A stretch of DNA of 64,000 bases from Sophora flavescens. Its lineage: Eukaryota > Streptophyta > Magnoliopsida > Fabales > Fabaceae. The notes beneath the pieces are model-generated. The model worked only from the letters and a program-made list of their open reading frames with translations. It searched no databases and was not told where the DNA came from. A program made the position numbers and the translations under genes. Shown here one piece after another: positions 52,174 to 63,147 of this stretch. Position 1 is the stretch's first letter, and each line of letters begins with the position of its first letter. The DNA lies in contig CM061067.1 of the NCBI GenBank assembly GCA_030762895.1, positions 49,811,667-49,875,666 of the forward strand. Reading direction: 5' to 3'.

Positions 52174-53383
52174 TCACTATGTGTGAGGATTTGAAAGTTT
52201 AAGATCAATAAGATTTACAAGTAAACTTGTGTTACAATTTCAATAGAGTTTTTGCACTATGATATCAGAGCTTGTGTTACTGCGTATATCTATATATTGA
52301 ATCTATGTGTCTTCACTTCTTGAAGTTCTTCAAGTATATATATAGCTGAAGTGCTTCTCTGTCTTGATCTTCTTCAATGGTCTTCAAATTGTATCCGTTT
52401 AGACTTAGCATTAAATGCTTGGATCCATTGAGACTGATAACTTGATATGCTTCACTAAGAAGTGCTTTTGTTTAACAGAGGAATGCTCAAAGTAGAACTG
52501 TCACTTCTCTATTGTACCATAGGTTGCTTTATGACTTACCATCTTTGTACTTGACTTGATCTTTACAACAATGTATTTTGACAGAGTACAAAGGTTTATG
52601 GTTTCGATGGTACAAAGTTCTTTTATCCAAGAGATAAAGATTTTATACAAAAGAAGCATCAAGGTAAAAGACATATATTCTTTGAATTAAATAAGCAATC
52701 ATTTGAAATAAATTCATTGTGGACCAGATTGTATTAAATCTCATATTCAAGGTAGCAAAGATATAGAACATATATATCCGTCTACTTAGTTTTAAGAATG
52801 CATCTATGCAAGAGTTTAATTCTGCTCGTCCACTAATGTGGCAGAAGGGCTCGTCTACTAATGTGGCAGAAGCGCTCGTCTACTAATGTGGCAGAAGCGC
52901 TCGTCTACTAAAGTGGCAGAAGCGCTCGTCCACTAAATTGACAGAAGCGCTCGTCTACTAATATGGTAGAGGCGCTCGTCCACACAAGTCTTTGGACTTG
53001 CTAAGTCCTTAATGAGAAGCTCTGTCCAATGACGTGGCATATGGAGCTCGTCTACTAGGTTACTTTATGTTTTAGTTACGCTTCTTCCTTAGTTAATTCT
53101 AAGACCTCGTCTATTCTTATTTTAACGATCTCGTCTACCATAAAGCTAAAGACTCAGAATTTTACCAAGAGTTGTAGACTGGTCTAGAGGTTTGAACTAG
53201 AATCTGTAGATTCCATACTTTAAATATTAGTTCCTTTGACTCGCATAACATCAAGTAATCCCTGCATACTTAAAACAAACAAGTTAGATCTTTGACAAAT
53301 ACTTTACCATACAAATTTAACCTTTTTGTTAACATCAAAACTTAAAGAGATTATTTTAATCCAAAACCACTTTGGTTCTAACA
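52174..53383 (-). repeat. 3' LTR of SIRE-like fragment (truncated)
   Basis: On the minus strand it starts TGTTAGAACC next to the polypurine tract and is colinear with 61963-63147. It lacks the final ~410 bp present in the other copy (61553-61962). A 25-bp tandem repeat (GCGCTCGTCTACTAATGTGGCAGAA type) fills 52823-52985. Confidence 0.87.
52823..52985. repeat. 25-bp tandem repeat in SIRE LTR
   Basis: About six and a half units of GCTCGTCTACTAATGTGGCAGAAGC. The other LTR has seven related units at 62611-62797 in the same place with independent substitutions. Confidence 0.88.
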
Positions 53384-53396
53384 ATCTCCCCCTTTT
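53384..53396 (-). promoter_or_regulatory. polypurine tract of SIRE-like fragment
   Basis: The minus strand reads AAAAGGGGGAGAT directly before TGTTAGAACC. This G-run followed by GAT is standard for SIRE-type elements. Confidence 0.9.
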
Positions 53397-53622
53397 TGAT
53401 GATGACAAAAACCAATTAAATTTGAGTGAGCAAAGTCTAAGAGATCTATAGAGATCCCCCTATGACAAAGCATTCAAACTTAAAGAGTAAAACATATAAG
53501 CAGCAACATATAACGGTTTTAACATATCGGATCAGTCATGTTGAAAACATAGTATCAGAGTTAACTATTTTAACAGAGCTTGTAAGTCCAAACACAGATA
53601 ACAAAATCAGATCATATAAAAT

Positions 53623-56284
53623 TTAATTTCTATATCCTTTCTCCCCCTTTTTTGTCGTCAGACAAAAAGGAAACAAGAGTGGACCATCATTTTCAATATA
53701 AAGGAATAAAAGAAGGCTAAGAAGAGGGTGGAGTTGGTGAAGGAGGGTTCTGGTTTGGTGGAGGTGGATGAGGTTGAGTTGGCCGATTGTGACTCTGTTG
53801 AAAACTTTGCACAATGCTCAACATCTGGTTGATCATTACATTCATTGGAGCCAGGGATTCTGCAACTTGCTCTCTCACTTGTTCCTTGACCTCAACCTTT
53901 ACTCTCTCTTCTATAATTTTCCAATTGTCTCTTCAAAGTTTGGAGGCAGTGAGGGACTTGAACTTTCAGCACTGTCTTGAGCATGTGCTAGGATTGGAAT
54001 AGTGTCTAGAGCTCTGGAAGTTTGAGGGTGCTCATTAGGATGAATGACAGTCAGAGCCATTGGCTGAGATGAGTGTTTCTCAGAAGTGCTTGGTAGAGCA
54101 ATAGACTCAGTAACTTCCTCAACCTCAGCAACTGGTTGAACAGAGTCAACATCCATAACAAGTCTTCGATTATTATTTCCTCATCAGTTTGCTCTGAAGG
54201 TAGAGATGGTGGTGGTGATGAAGCAAAGGTGAGTACAGGAGGAGGCAGCTCTTTAGCCCAGTGGACAGGGTCTTCTTCATAGAAAAGACTGATGACAATA
54301 ATCCAAAGAGTGTCCTTGTATATGAAGAATATGGCATTTTAGAGTCCACATTTGCCTCTAACTTTAGGAATTCTTCTTTTCTCTTCATCACTCAGACCAG
54401 AAGAAGAAGCTTCCTTAGCACAATCCAGCATGTGATTTGCCCAAATGGCAAAAGCAAAATCTTGATCAATGTCTTCAACTTGCTGTGACAACCAGAAATT
54501 AATCATATTTTGATCATAAGGTTCGACAGTATCAGGATTGATAAAGCAGGAACTGTCTTCTAGTTTCTTTGCAGCGCTCCTCTGCTTCTTCAGATCCTTG
54601 TCTTTGTTCAGATCTATCATTGGTAATCTTGGAGCAATCATATAGGGTCTGACACCAATCTTTGTCTTCTTCTTGGTGTGAAATAGTCAAGTTGGAGGGA
54701 TAAAGTTTGCAGCCTTGACATATCTTGGTAATTCAAACTCATTCTGCAGGAAGGCATACATGAGGTGGTCCACAAGACTCACAGCTCTATCATAAATACT
54801 TGGATGTTAGAAAGTCTCCCAAGAAGATTCTCTCTCCAGAATGAATTTAGGTCTTCCTTCTGTTCTTAACCTTTTATGGATGATTGATGGAGCATTTACT
54901 TTGCAATGGTCAGTTTCCCACACTGGTATGATGTGCCTGTTGACACCATCTGTGAAAGGTTTGAAAGGAGGGGATTTGATGAGGTTTGGGTAGATTTTTA
55001 TAGGTGTGAATTTTGTAGTGGAAGGTGAGTAAGGGCAGGTCCAATGTGGTTATGCAGAGTGGATGGAAGAGGATTGTTGTGGTTTGGCACATATGGAATG
55101 GGTAGGTATTCTCGGTATTGTATGGACTCAGGTTCATACTCATATTCTGGTAAAGGATAGAAAGGTCTGGTTGAAACAGGTTCAGGTTCATGTTGATGGT
55201 AGAGGATTTTCCAGTCTCTTTTTACTTTGGCCCAGCTTTCAGTTTTGCCATCATAGAGAACTGAAGGGTGAGTGTAAGGAAATTTGGTTCTAGGTATTTT
55301 GGGAAAGGGGGACTCTAGGGTTAATCCCTACATCATCTGGTTGATTGAACCAGGGATCATCTGCATGTATTATGGGTTGAAAGTGTGGTCTATTTGGTGA
55401 GGTTTTTATAGGTGAGTTTACAGGTGAGGCTGTAGTGTGGGTATGTACACATCAGTGTCAACAACCATAGCAGCAGTACCGGTATCATCCTTAGTTCCCT
55501 ACTTTCTAAACTCTCTACCAAATCATCTACAGCTAATTGAACATATTCACTAGTAGAGACATTTACCACAGAAGTCACACAAGACTAAGCTTTTCTTGAG
55601 GGTTGCCTTCTCTTCGTAGGAACAGAAACATATGTAGCAACAACAACAATTTTCTGCTTCTTCAAAACAGCACTGATGGGGATACTGTCCTCATCATGCT
55701 TATCTTTATTATGATAAAAGATCACACTCCTTGTTCTCTTCTGAGTTGGAGCAGGTTGATTTTAGTCTCCATGATTAGATGGCAGAGACAAAACTTGTGC
55801 AGAGCTGACGAGTTGTCCTTCGACCCAGTCTTTTGTAAACCACCTTGTTCAGTAATTGATGAAGAATGCGAACATGATCCTTTATCTCCATTGACTTCCA
55901 GGAATGATTTCTTACCGTGTCTTCTCTCATTATGAAGGCAGCTATTACTTCAGAACCACCAAGGTCTGTCTCCCATGAATCAGTGAAAACCACTCCTTCT
56001 TGAGGGCAGTTGATAGCATCAGAGATGGTCTTTTCAGATACCACTATCTATTTTTCGAGAACTTCAGCAGAAATCTCTGATATTGAAACTTGAAGGTTTC
56101 CCCAGAATTCCTTAATCAGGTTAGGGTAGATAGAGACTTTCGCTACGAAAAGTCCTCCCCAGCCAGCAGCATTAACATTCTTGCTTACATCCAAGTTGTA
56201 TTCTTGCATAATCCCAAAGTTGAAATGATGTTTAGAAGCAAGGTTCAACTTGTCCACACTGAAACCACCAGAAGAGGAAGCCAT
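53623..56284 (-). pseudogene. extra 3' ORF region of SIRE/Maximus (env-position ORF, Transposase_32-like)
   Basis: It lies between RNase H and the 3' LTR, where SIRE/Maximus elements carry an additional ORF sometimes called env-like. The start MASSSGGFSVDKLNLASK (56284) leads to VAKVSIYPNLIKEFWGNL and TISDAINCPQEGVVF. These resemble the 'putative plant transposon protein' family (Pfam Transposase_32) rather than a viral surface protein. One stop at about 56045 and many later breaks (about 55770, 55600, 54650) interrupt it. Later fragments (54339-54641, 53911-54156) are Ser/Pro/Glu-rich with no clear membrane segment or signal peptide. I do not regard it as an active envelope gene. Confidence 0.6.
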
Positions 56285-56707
56285 TATTGAAGGTTTGAGA
56301 GCTAGGATTTGGAAGCAAGAAAACAGAGTACACTCGAGGATTCAAAAGAGAAGATTGTGAATGGTTTTTCAGAGGGAAAGAGTATTACTTAAAAAGGTTT
56401 GGAATTTGAAGAGAATTACTTTCTACACTCGACTGATGTGGCGCAGGTTTTTGAAACCATAATAAGCTATTGATAGGATTGATGTCTTGGACATAAATTA
56501 ATGCAAATATAACAATAGATAGCATAGACGAGTCTGATAAAACCATGTAAACAATCAATATACGCAATACTCATTGGATGCGCATGCAACATGTATCGGA
56601 CACACTCATGCAATAGACGTACATGCAACATGCATTGGACGCACTTATGCAATAGACGCAAGCATTGGACGCATAGTTAATCCACACAAATCATATTAAG
56701 ATGTTTT
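56285..56707 (-). other. spacer with short tandem repeats
   Basis: No ORF of note. At about 56575-56680 units around CATGCAACATGTATCGGAC and CACTTATGCAATAGACG repeat two to three times. It separates RNase H from the extra ORF. Confidence 0.55.
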
Positions 56708-58360
56708 CTAATAAATATGAGTCTGTCCTCTGCAAGATTTTTTAGTAAAGATATCTGCCCATTGATGGTCAATATCTACAAATTGTATATCAAAAACACC
56801 TTTTTGAACATAATCACTTATAAAGTGATGTTTAATCTTTATATGTTTAGCTCTAAAATACAATATTGGATTCTTAGATAGATTTATTGCAGCAGTATTA
56901 TCACACATAAGTGGAATACTACTTACAAATACATTGTAGTTCTCCAATTGATGTTCGATCCATAGAAGTTGTGAGCAGCAATTAGCAGCCGAAATATACT
57001 CAATTTCAGTAGTTGATAAGGCCACAGTGCTTTGTCTTTTGCTTGACCTTGAGACTAGATTAGCTCCATTGAAGTGGCATCCTCCACCGGTACTTTTTCT
57101 TTCTATTCTATCTCCAGCGTAGTCAACATCACAAAAACCAACTAATCTGCAATCATCAATTTTCTTAACGCACAAACCCAAATTAGTAGTACCTTTTAAA
57201 TATCTAAATAATCTCTTAATTGCTGATAAATGAGATTCTCTTGGATCAGATTGAAATCGAGCACATAAGCATACACTGAACATAATATGAGGTCAAGACA
57301 CAGTAAGATATAGCAGAGATCCTATCATACCTCTATATACCTTTTGATCTACCTTCTTATCTTTGTCATCTTTGTTCAGTATGGACGTCGGATGCATAGG
57401 GGTATTCATTGGTTTGCAATCAACCATCTTGAATTTTTTAATAATTCCTTTGTATACTTAGTTTGATGGATATACACCTCGTCCACTGTTTGCTTCACTT
57501 GAAGTCCAAGAAAGAACTTGAGTTCTCCCATCATACTCATTTCAAACTCTTTCTGCATAAGCTTAGAGAATTCTTTATATAGAGATTCATTAGTAGCACC
57601 AAAGATTATGTCATCAACATATATTTGAACAACAATAAAACTTGATTTATTGGATTTTCTAAATAAGTATGTATCAACCTTTCCTCTACTAAATCCATTG
57701 TCCATTAAGAATGAACTTAACCTTTCATACCAAGCTCTAGGAGCTTGTTTAAGACCATATAAGGCTTTCTTTAGCTTATATACATGTTCGGGTTGGGTTT
57801 CACTTTCAAAACCCGGAGGTTGCATAACATATACTTCCTCACTAATAACATCATTTAGAAAGGCACTTTTTACATCCATTTGATATAACATTATATTATG
57901 ATGTGCAAGCAAATGATAATAAGATGTGAATAGCCTCTAATCTAGCAACTGGTGCAAAAAGTTTCAGTATAGTCTATACCTTATTCTTGAGAATAACCTT
58001 GTGCTACAAGTCTCGCTTTATTTTTTACTACCTTACCATTTTCATCAAGTTTGTTTCTGTACACCCATTTGGTTCCAATAACTGATTTATCTTTTGGTAA
58101 AGGTACAAGAGTTTACACTTCACTTCTCTCAAATTGGTTCAGTTCTTCCTACATTACAAGAATCCAGCCCTCGTCCAATAGAGCCTCGTCTATTGTCTTT
58201 GGTTCTAACTCAGAGACTAAGGCAGAATCATCTCGTTCTTCGAATGTAGATATGGTTCTTAGCTTATCACTATGATTCCCGATGATATGATCTTGTAGAT
58301 GATAATTCCTGAAGTACCAAGATCTCTAAACAATTTCTTGTTGAGAGGTTGAAGCTTCTG
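56708..58360 (-). pseudogene. SIRE-like reverse transcriptase and RNase H
   Basis: RT: the N-terminal part near 58000-58200 (EALLDEGWILVM, LVPLPKDKSVIGTKWVYRN, KNKARLVAQGYSQ), then 57406-57912 with YQMDVKSAFLNDVISEEVYV, YKLKKALYGLKQAPRAWYE and the catalytic VQIYVDDIIFGATN. A frameshift near 57430 leads to MVDCKPMNTPMHPTS. RNase H (56708-57283) has LCVKKIDDCRLVGFCDVDYA, VALSTTEIEYISAANC, MCDNTAAINLSKNPI and IDHQWADIFTKK. Several stops (near 57290, 57950, 58100, 58140, 58330) disable it. The motif set is typical of SIRE/Maximus. Confidence 0.9.
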
Positions 58361-58367
58361 ACTCATG

Positions 58368-58634
58368 TTATTGAAGGTCGTCCACTTGAACATCAGGTTT
58401 GACATTTGCTTGAAATTTAGAGTCCTTGAGATTCAAATCTGCAATAGCTTCATCAAGCTCTACTCCAGTGATCTTCCTTTTCTGATTACCTCCAAAGGTA
58501 ACCCAGTCACCATCCCTATGTTTAAGGTCCTGGAACATACACCCTTCTCCCGTCAAGTGACGTGAGCAACCACTGTCCAAGTACCAGGATGTGTGTTTCT
58601 TTCCTGTTGTTAAGCAAGTCTGCAACAGGTACAA
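58368..58634 (-). pseudogene. SIRE-like protease fused past deleted integrase
   Basis: TSWYLDSGCSRHLTG gives the aspartic-protease active site (Asp-Ser-Gly). After VTFGGNQKRKITG the frame passes directly into DEAIADLNLKDSKFQ, sequence that normally lies between integrase and RT. The entire integrase (HHCC and DDE core) is therefore missing through a single internal deletion near 58475. Confidence 0.8.
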
Positions 58635-58650
58635 TCTTATCTCTAGGTAC

Positions 58651-59855
58651 CTAAATTGACTTGGGTCCTTTCTTGTTAGTAATCACTGGACTAGCATGTT
58701 TAATATGCTTATAATGTATGCATCTAGATGTTATGCAACCACTTTTTCCACACACTTTACAGTAAGTGTTGGACGAGCATAGTTTAGTTTTGACATGTTG
58801 TGTTTGAGATTTTGAGGTCCTATAATGCACATGTGGTTTTGACTTTTTATAAGATGCTTCATGATTTTCTTTGTCATAGCCAAGTCCAGACTTATCATGT
58901 GGTGACCTAGAGTAACTTAAAATTAAACTAAGCTTATCCGAGCCGCCTACAAATTTAGACAGAGTGTCTGTCAGATATGTTACATCTTGTTTCAGTTTTG
59001 CAACTTCACAGGAGACAGTTGGCTCACACTTGAGTTTGTCAGTTAGACTGACATTCTCTGATTTCAGTTTGTTATTTTCATTTACAAGACTTATTTTCTC
59101 CATGCAAACCCTATCAAATTCTTTAGATAGTTTTGAAAATTTCTTTTTAAGACTTCTATATTCATGAGACAGAATTGATGAATTACGCAATAATTCATCG
59201 AAAGCATCTTGAAGAATGGAAGGGTTAGAATCCATTACCTCAGCATCAGTGTATTCACTTTCTGATGATCTACCAGCCATGAGACAGATATTTGCCTCTT
59301 CCTCTGCTTCATTCTCTTCATCAGATGAAGGCAGATCTAGATCCTCACAAGAATCCATCAAACCCTTCTTCTTTTTGAAACCACCTTTCTTTCTCCACAT
59401 ATGTTGATTCTTTCTGGAGATGAAAGACAGTTCATCCTCATCAGATCCTTCATCACTGTCAGAGGGGTCTGCTTCATCAGATGATTCCTCAGCTTTAAGA
59501 ACTTTGGAAGAGCTGGCCTTCTTTTCCTTTAAGGCAATAGATTTTCCTTTTCTGTAAATTTCTTCTTCATTGAGCTCAAGCTCATGAACTTTTAAAGATC
59601 CAAGAAGTTCCTCCAAAGTGAGAGTATTGAGGTTCTTTGCTTCCTGAATAGTAGTGACCTTAGGTGTCCACTGTTTATGTAAGCTCCTCAAAAATTTTCT
59701 GACATGATCTCTATTTTCATAGGTTTTTCCAAGAGATCTAAGATTTTTGGTGATAGTTTGGAATCTTCCAAACACTTGATCTATAGTTTCTTGCTCAGCC
59801 ATTTTAAATAACTCATATTGATGAACCAGCATGCTTATTTTTGACTCCTTAACCT
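58651..59855 (-). pseudogene. SIRE-like gag, N-terminally truncated
   Basis: A 393-residue frame: MLVHQYELFKMAEQETIDQ, FRSLGKTYENRDHVRKFL-type core with TPKVTTIQEAKNLNTLTLEE, a long acidic/coiled-coil middle (SSDEADPSDSDEGSDEDEL, FSKLSKEFDRVCMEKISLV), and a C-terminal knuckle CKVCGKSGCITSRC in which Cys occupies the usual His position. The first ~100+ residues are missing: upstream of about 59855 the sequence switches to Retand-like gag on the same strand. The frame is open but its start is not original. Confidence 0.85.
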
Positions 59856-61116
59856 GAGATGGGGTTGATTACACCACGGACGGGGTGGTCCGAGTTTTAA
59901 TGCCGGGAAGGACTTCGACGCCTGTTCCTTTCCCTGCACCCATCATCTCGGGGACTTCGTCCTCTTCTGCAATTTCCCGCGCTATCATCACGGCGATCAT
60001 TTCGATGCTCATAATATACCTTCCTAAATGTCCTTGCTGAATCAGATCCTCGATCGCATTTTTCAAAGCTCGGCATTCCTCAATGTTGTGCCCTCTATTT
60101 AGGTGGTATCGGCAATGTAGAGTCAAATCGGCTCCTTCTAGGGTTTGTCCCCGAGGAGGGAGTTGGAGCAAATTGACGTTGCATGCCTCTTGCTTAACAG
60201 TTGTTCAGCTGGCATTCAATGGGGAATAATGCTCATATCTGGGGATGCCAGCGTTGTGTCTTCAATTTTTTTTGTCTTTCATCGGCCTTTTGTCCTCTTT
60301 CAGTCGAGTGCCATTTGCAGTCGGATTAAAGTATGCCATGTTGGAGGCTGTGATTTCCTCCATATCAATATAACCTGCTACAATCCTATTTAATTCCTCC
60401 ATGTTGGCTGGTTTTTTCCGAGTTAACTTGTCCACGAACGACCCTAGCCTTAATGCCTCTAAGATGGCATACAATGCCTCTCCCGATTGCAAATCCATTA
60501 TCTGTGCAGTGGCCTGTGTGAATCTGTTCATGAAGTCACGCAAAGACTCGGTGGGGCCTTGCCGAAAATTGACAAGGCTAGCCGAGGTGTTTTGATGAAG
60601 GCGACTGATAGCAAAGTAATTAATAAACCTAGCATTAAGCTCATCAAAATTATGAATGGAAAATGGAGTAAGGCGCGAGTACCATACCAGGGCGGAGCCT
60701 TCCAGAGTGGTTGGGAAGACTCGGCATTTGATGGGATCGCTAGCTTTGACGGTTAGCATTTGCACATTGAACGCAGTAATATGGACGTCTAGGTCGGAGG
60801 TACCATCGTACTTCTTCATCTTTGGCATTTTAAAATTTTCAGGGAAAGAAGCCATCATGATGGCGAGAGTAAAAGGATGGACGTCCAGGTCCACATCCTG
60901 GGTAGCATGATTGATGGCGTCCGTCTGCACGTAGGATGTCGTGTAGGTGTCTTCTCCGTTATGTTGGTTCTACATATCGTCCATCCACCGCCGTATCTCC
61001 TGATTGTCCCGACGGAGTTGCTCCATTGCTCTCAGTAACTCCTGGAATCCAGGTCCATTATTATTCGATGGATGCGGTGGACCTTCAGCTCCACTACTGC
61101 TGCGAGTAACTGCCAT
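59853..61116 (-). pseudogene. Retand-like gag, copy 2
   Basis: The true gag start is visible here: ATG at 61114-61116 (MAVTRSSSGAEGPPHPSNNN, QELLRAMEQLRRDNQEIRR), a stop near 60967, then the gag core (HPFTLAIMMASFPENFKM, MKKYDGTSDLDVHITAFN, NFRQGPTESLRDFMNRFT) and the HCRYHLNRGHNIEECRALK knuckle-like region. It ends after the segment corresponding to IRGVINTIS of copy 1 and is fused to SIRE gag. It lacks the 33-bp duplication and the solo LTR of copy 1, so it keeps the ancestral arrangement. Confidence 0.88.
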
Positions 61117-61159
61117 GTCTCGACTGAGATGGTGTGGTCAGGGAAGAGTTTTACCTAGC

Positions 61160-61177
61160 CCCACGGTGGGCGCCAAT
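61160..61177 (-). promoter_or_regulatory. primer-binding site of Retand-like element
   Basis: The minus strand reads TTGGCGCCCACCGTGGGG directly next to the LTR end at 61178. It resembles TGGCGCC-type primer sites of Tat elements. Which tRNA it matches I cannot say without a search. Confidence 0.7.
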
Positions 61178-61552
61178 TGTTTTTGCTAAAACAATAAATC
61201 AATATATCAAGCAGGTGTTGTATTAATAAAGTCAAGGTACAAGGTAGCCGAGCTAGTACATCAGGTTTCTAGCACTTTGCTACATCGAAGGGTATAAGGA
61301 AAGTACAAAGATTCAAAGCTCCCTTCTCCCCTAATGAAGATGATAGCCGACTTATATAGAAGTCAAGGCGCGTGCAATCTACGCGCGGCGGTTACGCTGA
61401 GTGGGACCCCCCCCCCCCCAAATGTGGTTAGCACGATTCCAGGCCGCGGGCGTAGATCCTCTTCTCTCTCCTATCATGAGATCCTTCTAGAATGCCCACG
61501 TGTTTCAGTGACGTGTCCTGAGGTATGTTATGCATGATCCATCCAAGTTAAC
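61178..61552 (-). repeat. 5' LTR of Retand-like element, truncated
   Basis: Begins TGTTTTTGCTAAAAC (plus strand) and follows 23331-23693 closely up to CCAAGTTAACAG, where a SIRE LTR starts. A 13-C run lies at 61407-61419 (six C in the other LTR). Confidence 0.85.
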
Positions 61553-63147
61553 AGTGGAGTTGACACAGGGGAACACAAGAAAGGGGGGTTGAATTGTGTT
61601 TCTTAACAAATTTTCGAAAAAGTCTTTTCTCAAACCTTTTACAAGCAAAACAATAAAAACAACACACAAACATGAAAACGTTTTTGAAGAGTTAATAAAC
61701 TCAGATTCAGAACCCCACAGTTAGTATAAACAAAAACTGTAAAAGATAAGGGTTTAGAGGATTCTTGCAAGTGTTTTATCCTGGTTCACTATCTTCCAAC
61801 CAAGAGTTACGTCCAGTCCCTTCTACCTGAAGGTTTTTCTCCACTATAATCTAATAGCTTTACAAGTATTCAACACCTCCCCAGGCTACAAGTATTCTTT
61901 CTCTACCAAGCCTCTTCAGGCTCTAACTCTAACAAAGATATTTAAAGCTTTGATCTAAGAACTCACTATGTGTGAGGATTTGAAAGTTTAAGATCAACAA
62001 GATTTACAAGTAAACTTGTGTTACAATTTCAATAGGGATTTTCCATATGATATCAGAGCTTGTGTTACTGCGTATATCTATATATTGAATCTTTGTCTCT
62101 TCACTTCTTGAAGTTCTTCAAGTATATATATAGCTGAAGTGCTTCTTTGTCTTGATCTTCTTCAACAGTCTTCAAATTGTATCCGTTTAGACTTATCATT
62201 AAATGAGTGGATCTGTTGAGACTGATAACTTGATATGCTTCACTGAGAAGTGCTTTTGTTTAACAGAGGAACGCTCAAAGTAGAACTGTTACTTCTCTAT
62301 TGTACCAAAGGTTGCTTTCTGACTTACCATCTTTGTACTTGACTTGATCTTTACAACAATGTATTTTGACAGAGTACAAAGGTTTATGGTTTTGATGGTA
62401 CGAAGTTCTTTTATCCAAGAGATAAAGATTTTATACAAAAGAAGCATCAAGGTAAAAGACATATATTCTTTGAATTAACTAAGCAATCATTTGAAATAAA
62501 TTCATTGTGGACCAGATTGCATTAAATCTCATATTCAAGGTAGCAAAGATATAGGACATATATAGCCGTCTACTTAGTTTTAAGAACGCATCTATACAAG
62601 AGTTTAATTCTGCTCGTCCACTGATGTGGCAGAAGCGTTCGTCTACTAATATGGCAGAAGCGCTCGTCTACTAATGTGGCAAAAGCGCTCGTATACTAAT
62701 GTGGTAGAAGCGATCGTCTACTAAAGTGGCAGAAGCGCTCATCCACTAAATTGATAGAAGCGCTCGTCTACTAATATGGTAGAGGCGCTCGTCCACACAA
62801 GTCTTTGGACTTGCTAAGTCCTTAATGAGAAGCTCTGTCCAATGACATGGCATACGAAGCTCGTCTACTAGGTTACTTTGTGTTTTAGTAACACTTCTTT
62901 CTTAGTTAACTCTAAGACCTCGTCTAATCTTATTTTAACGATCTCGTTTACCATAAAGCTAAAGACTCATAATTTTACCAAGAGATGTAGACTGGTCTAG
63001 AGGTTTGAACTAGAATCTGTAGATTCCATACTTTAAATATTAGTTCCTCTGATTCGCATAACATCAAGTAATCCCTTCATACTTATAACAAACAAGTTAG
63101 ATCTCTGACAAATACTTTGCGATACAAATTTAATCATTTTGTTAACA
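61553..63147 (-). repeat. second SIRE-like LTR (solo or truncated)
   Basis: Plus strand TGGAGTTGACACAGG... to ...TTTTGTTAACA. The part from 61963 is colinear with 52174-53340. It contains the outer 410 bp missing from the other LTR but lacks the last ~40 bp (TGTTAGAACC end on minus). No primer site adjoins it on the left, only Retand LTR, so it is not the 5' LTR of the SIRE fragment in a normal arrangement. The 25-bp repeats lie at 62611-62797. Confidence 0.82.

Larger units (their letters stand above)
52174..59855 (-). mobile_element. SIRE/Maximus-like Ty1/copia fragment, integrase-less
   Basis: Read right to left: gag (truncated N-terminus), protease, a deletion removing integrase, RT, RNase H, an extra 3' ORF region typical of SIRE/Maximus, polypurine tract and a truncated 3' LTR. 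Both ends are broken and lack TSDs. The right end is fused to Retand-like gag copy 2 at about 59852-59857. The left end is joined to Retand gag copy 1 through filler DNA. It cannot move by itself. Confidence 0.87.
23331..61552 (-). mobile_element. Tat/Retand-like Ty3/gypsy element, fragmented by nested insertions
   Basis: Read right to left: truncated 5' LTR (61178-61552), primer site, gag, protease, RT, RNase H, a second archaeal-type RNase H, integrase, a 3' region with minisatellite and an antisense gene, and the 3' LTR (23331-23929). The second RNase H and the antisense gene are marks of the Tat lineage. Inserted in it are a Tekay-like solo LTR, a chromovirus (itself holding an Athila-like element), a solo LTR and a SIRE fragment. 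Because gag occurs twice (51029-52158 and 59853-61116), the two ends may come from two copies joined by rearrangement. Confidence 0.8.

Noticed and set aside
52258..52275. GATATCAGAGCTTG considered as a primer-binding site
   Set aside because: It lies inside the SIRE LTR, on the wrong strand for this element, and differs from TGGTATCAGAGC at key positions.
52823..52985. Regular 25-bp direct repeats considered as a CRISPR-like array
   Set aside because: No unique spacers: the units are contiguous. They occur in a plant retrotransposon LTR without cas genes.
61004..61189. 61-residue plus-strand ORF
   Set aside because: Antisense to the gag start and primer site of the Retand-like element.
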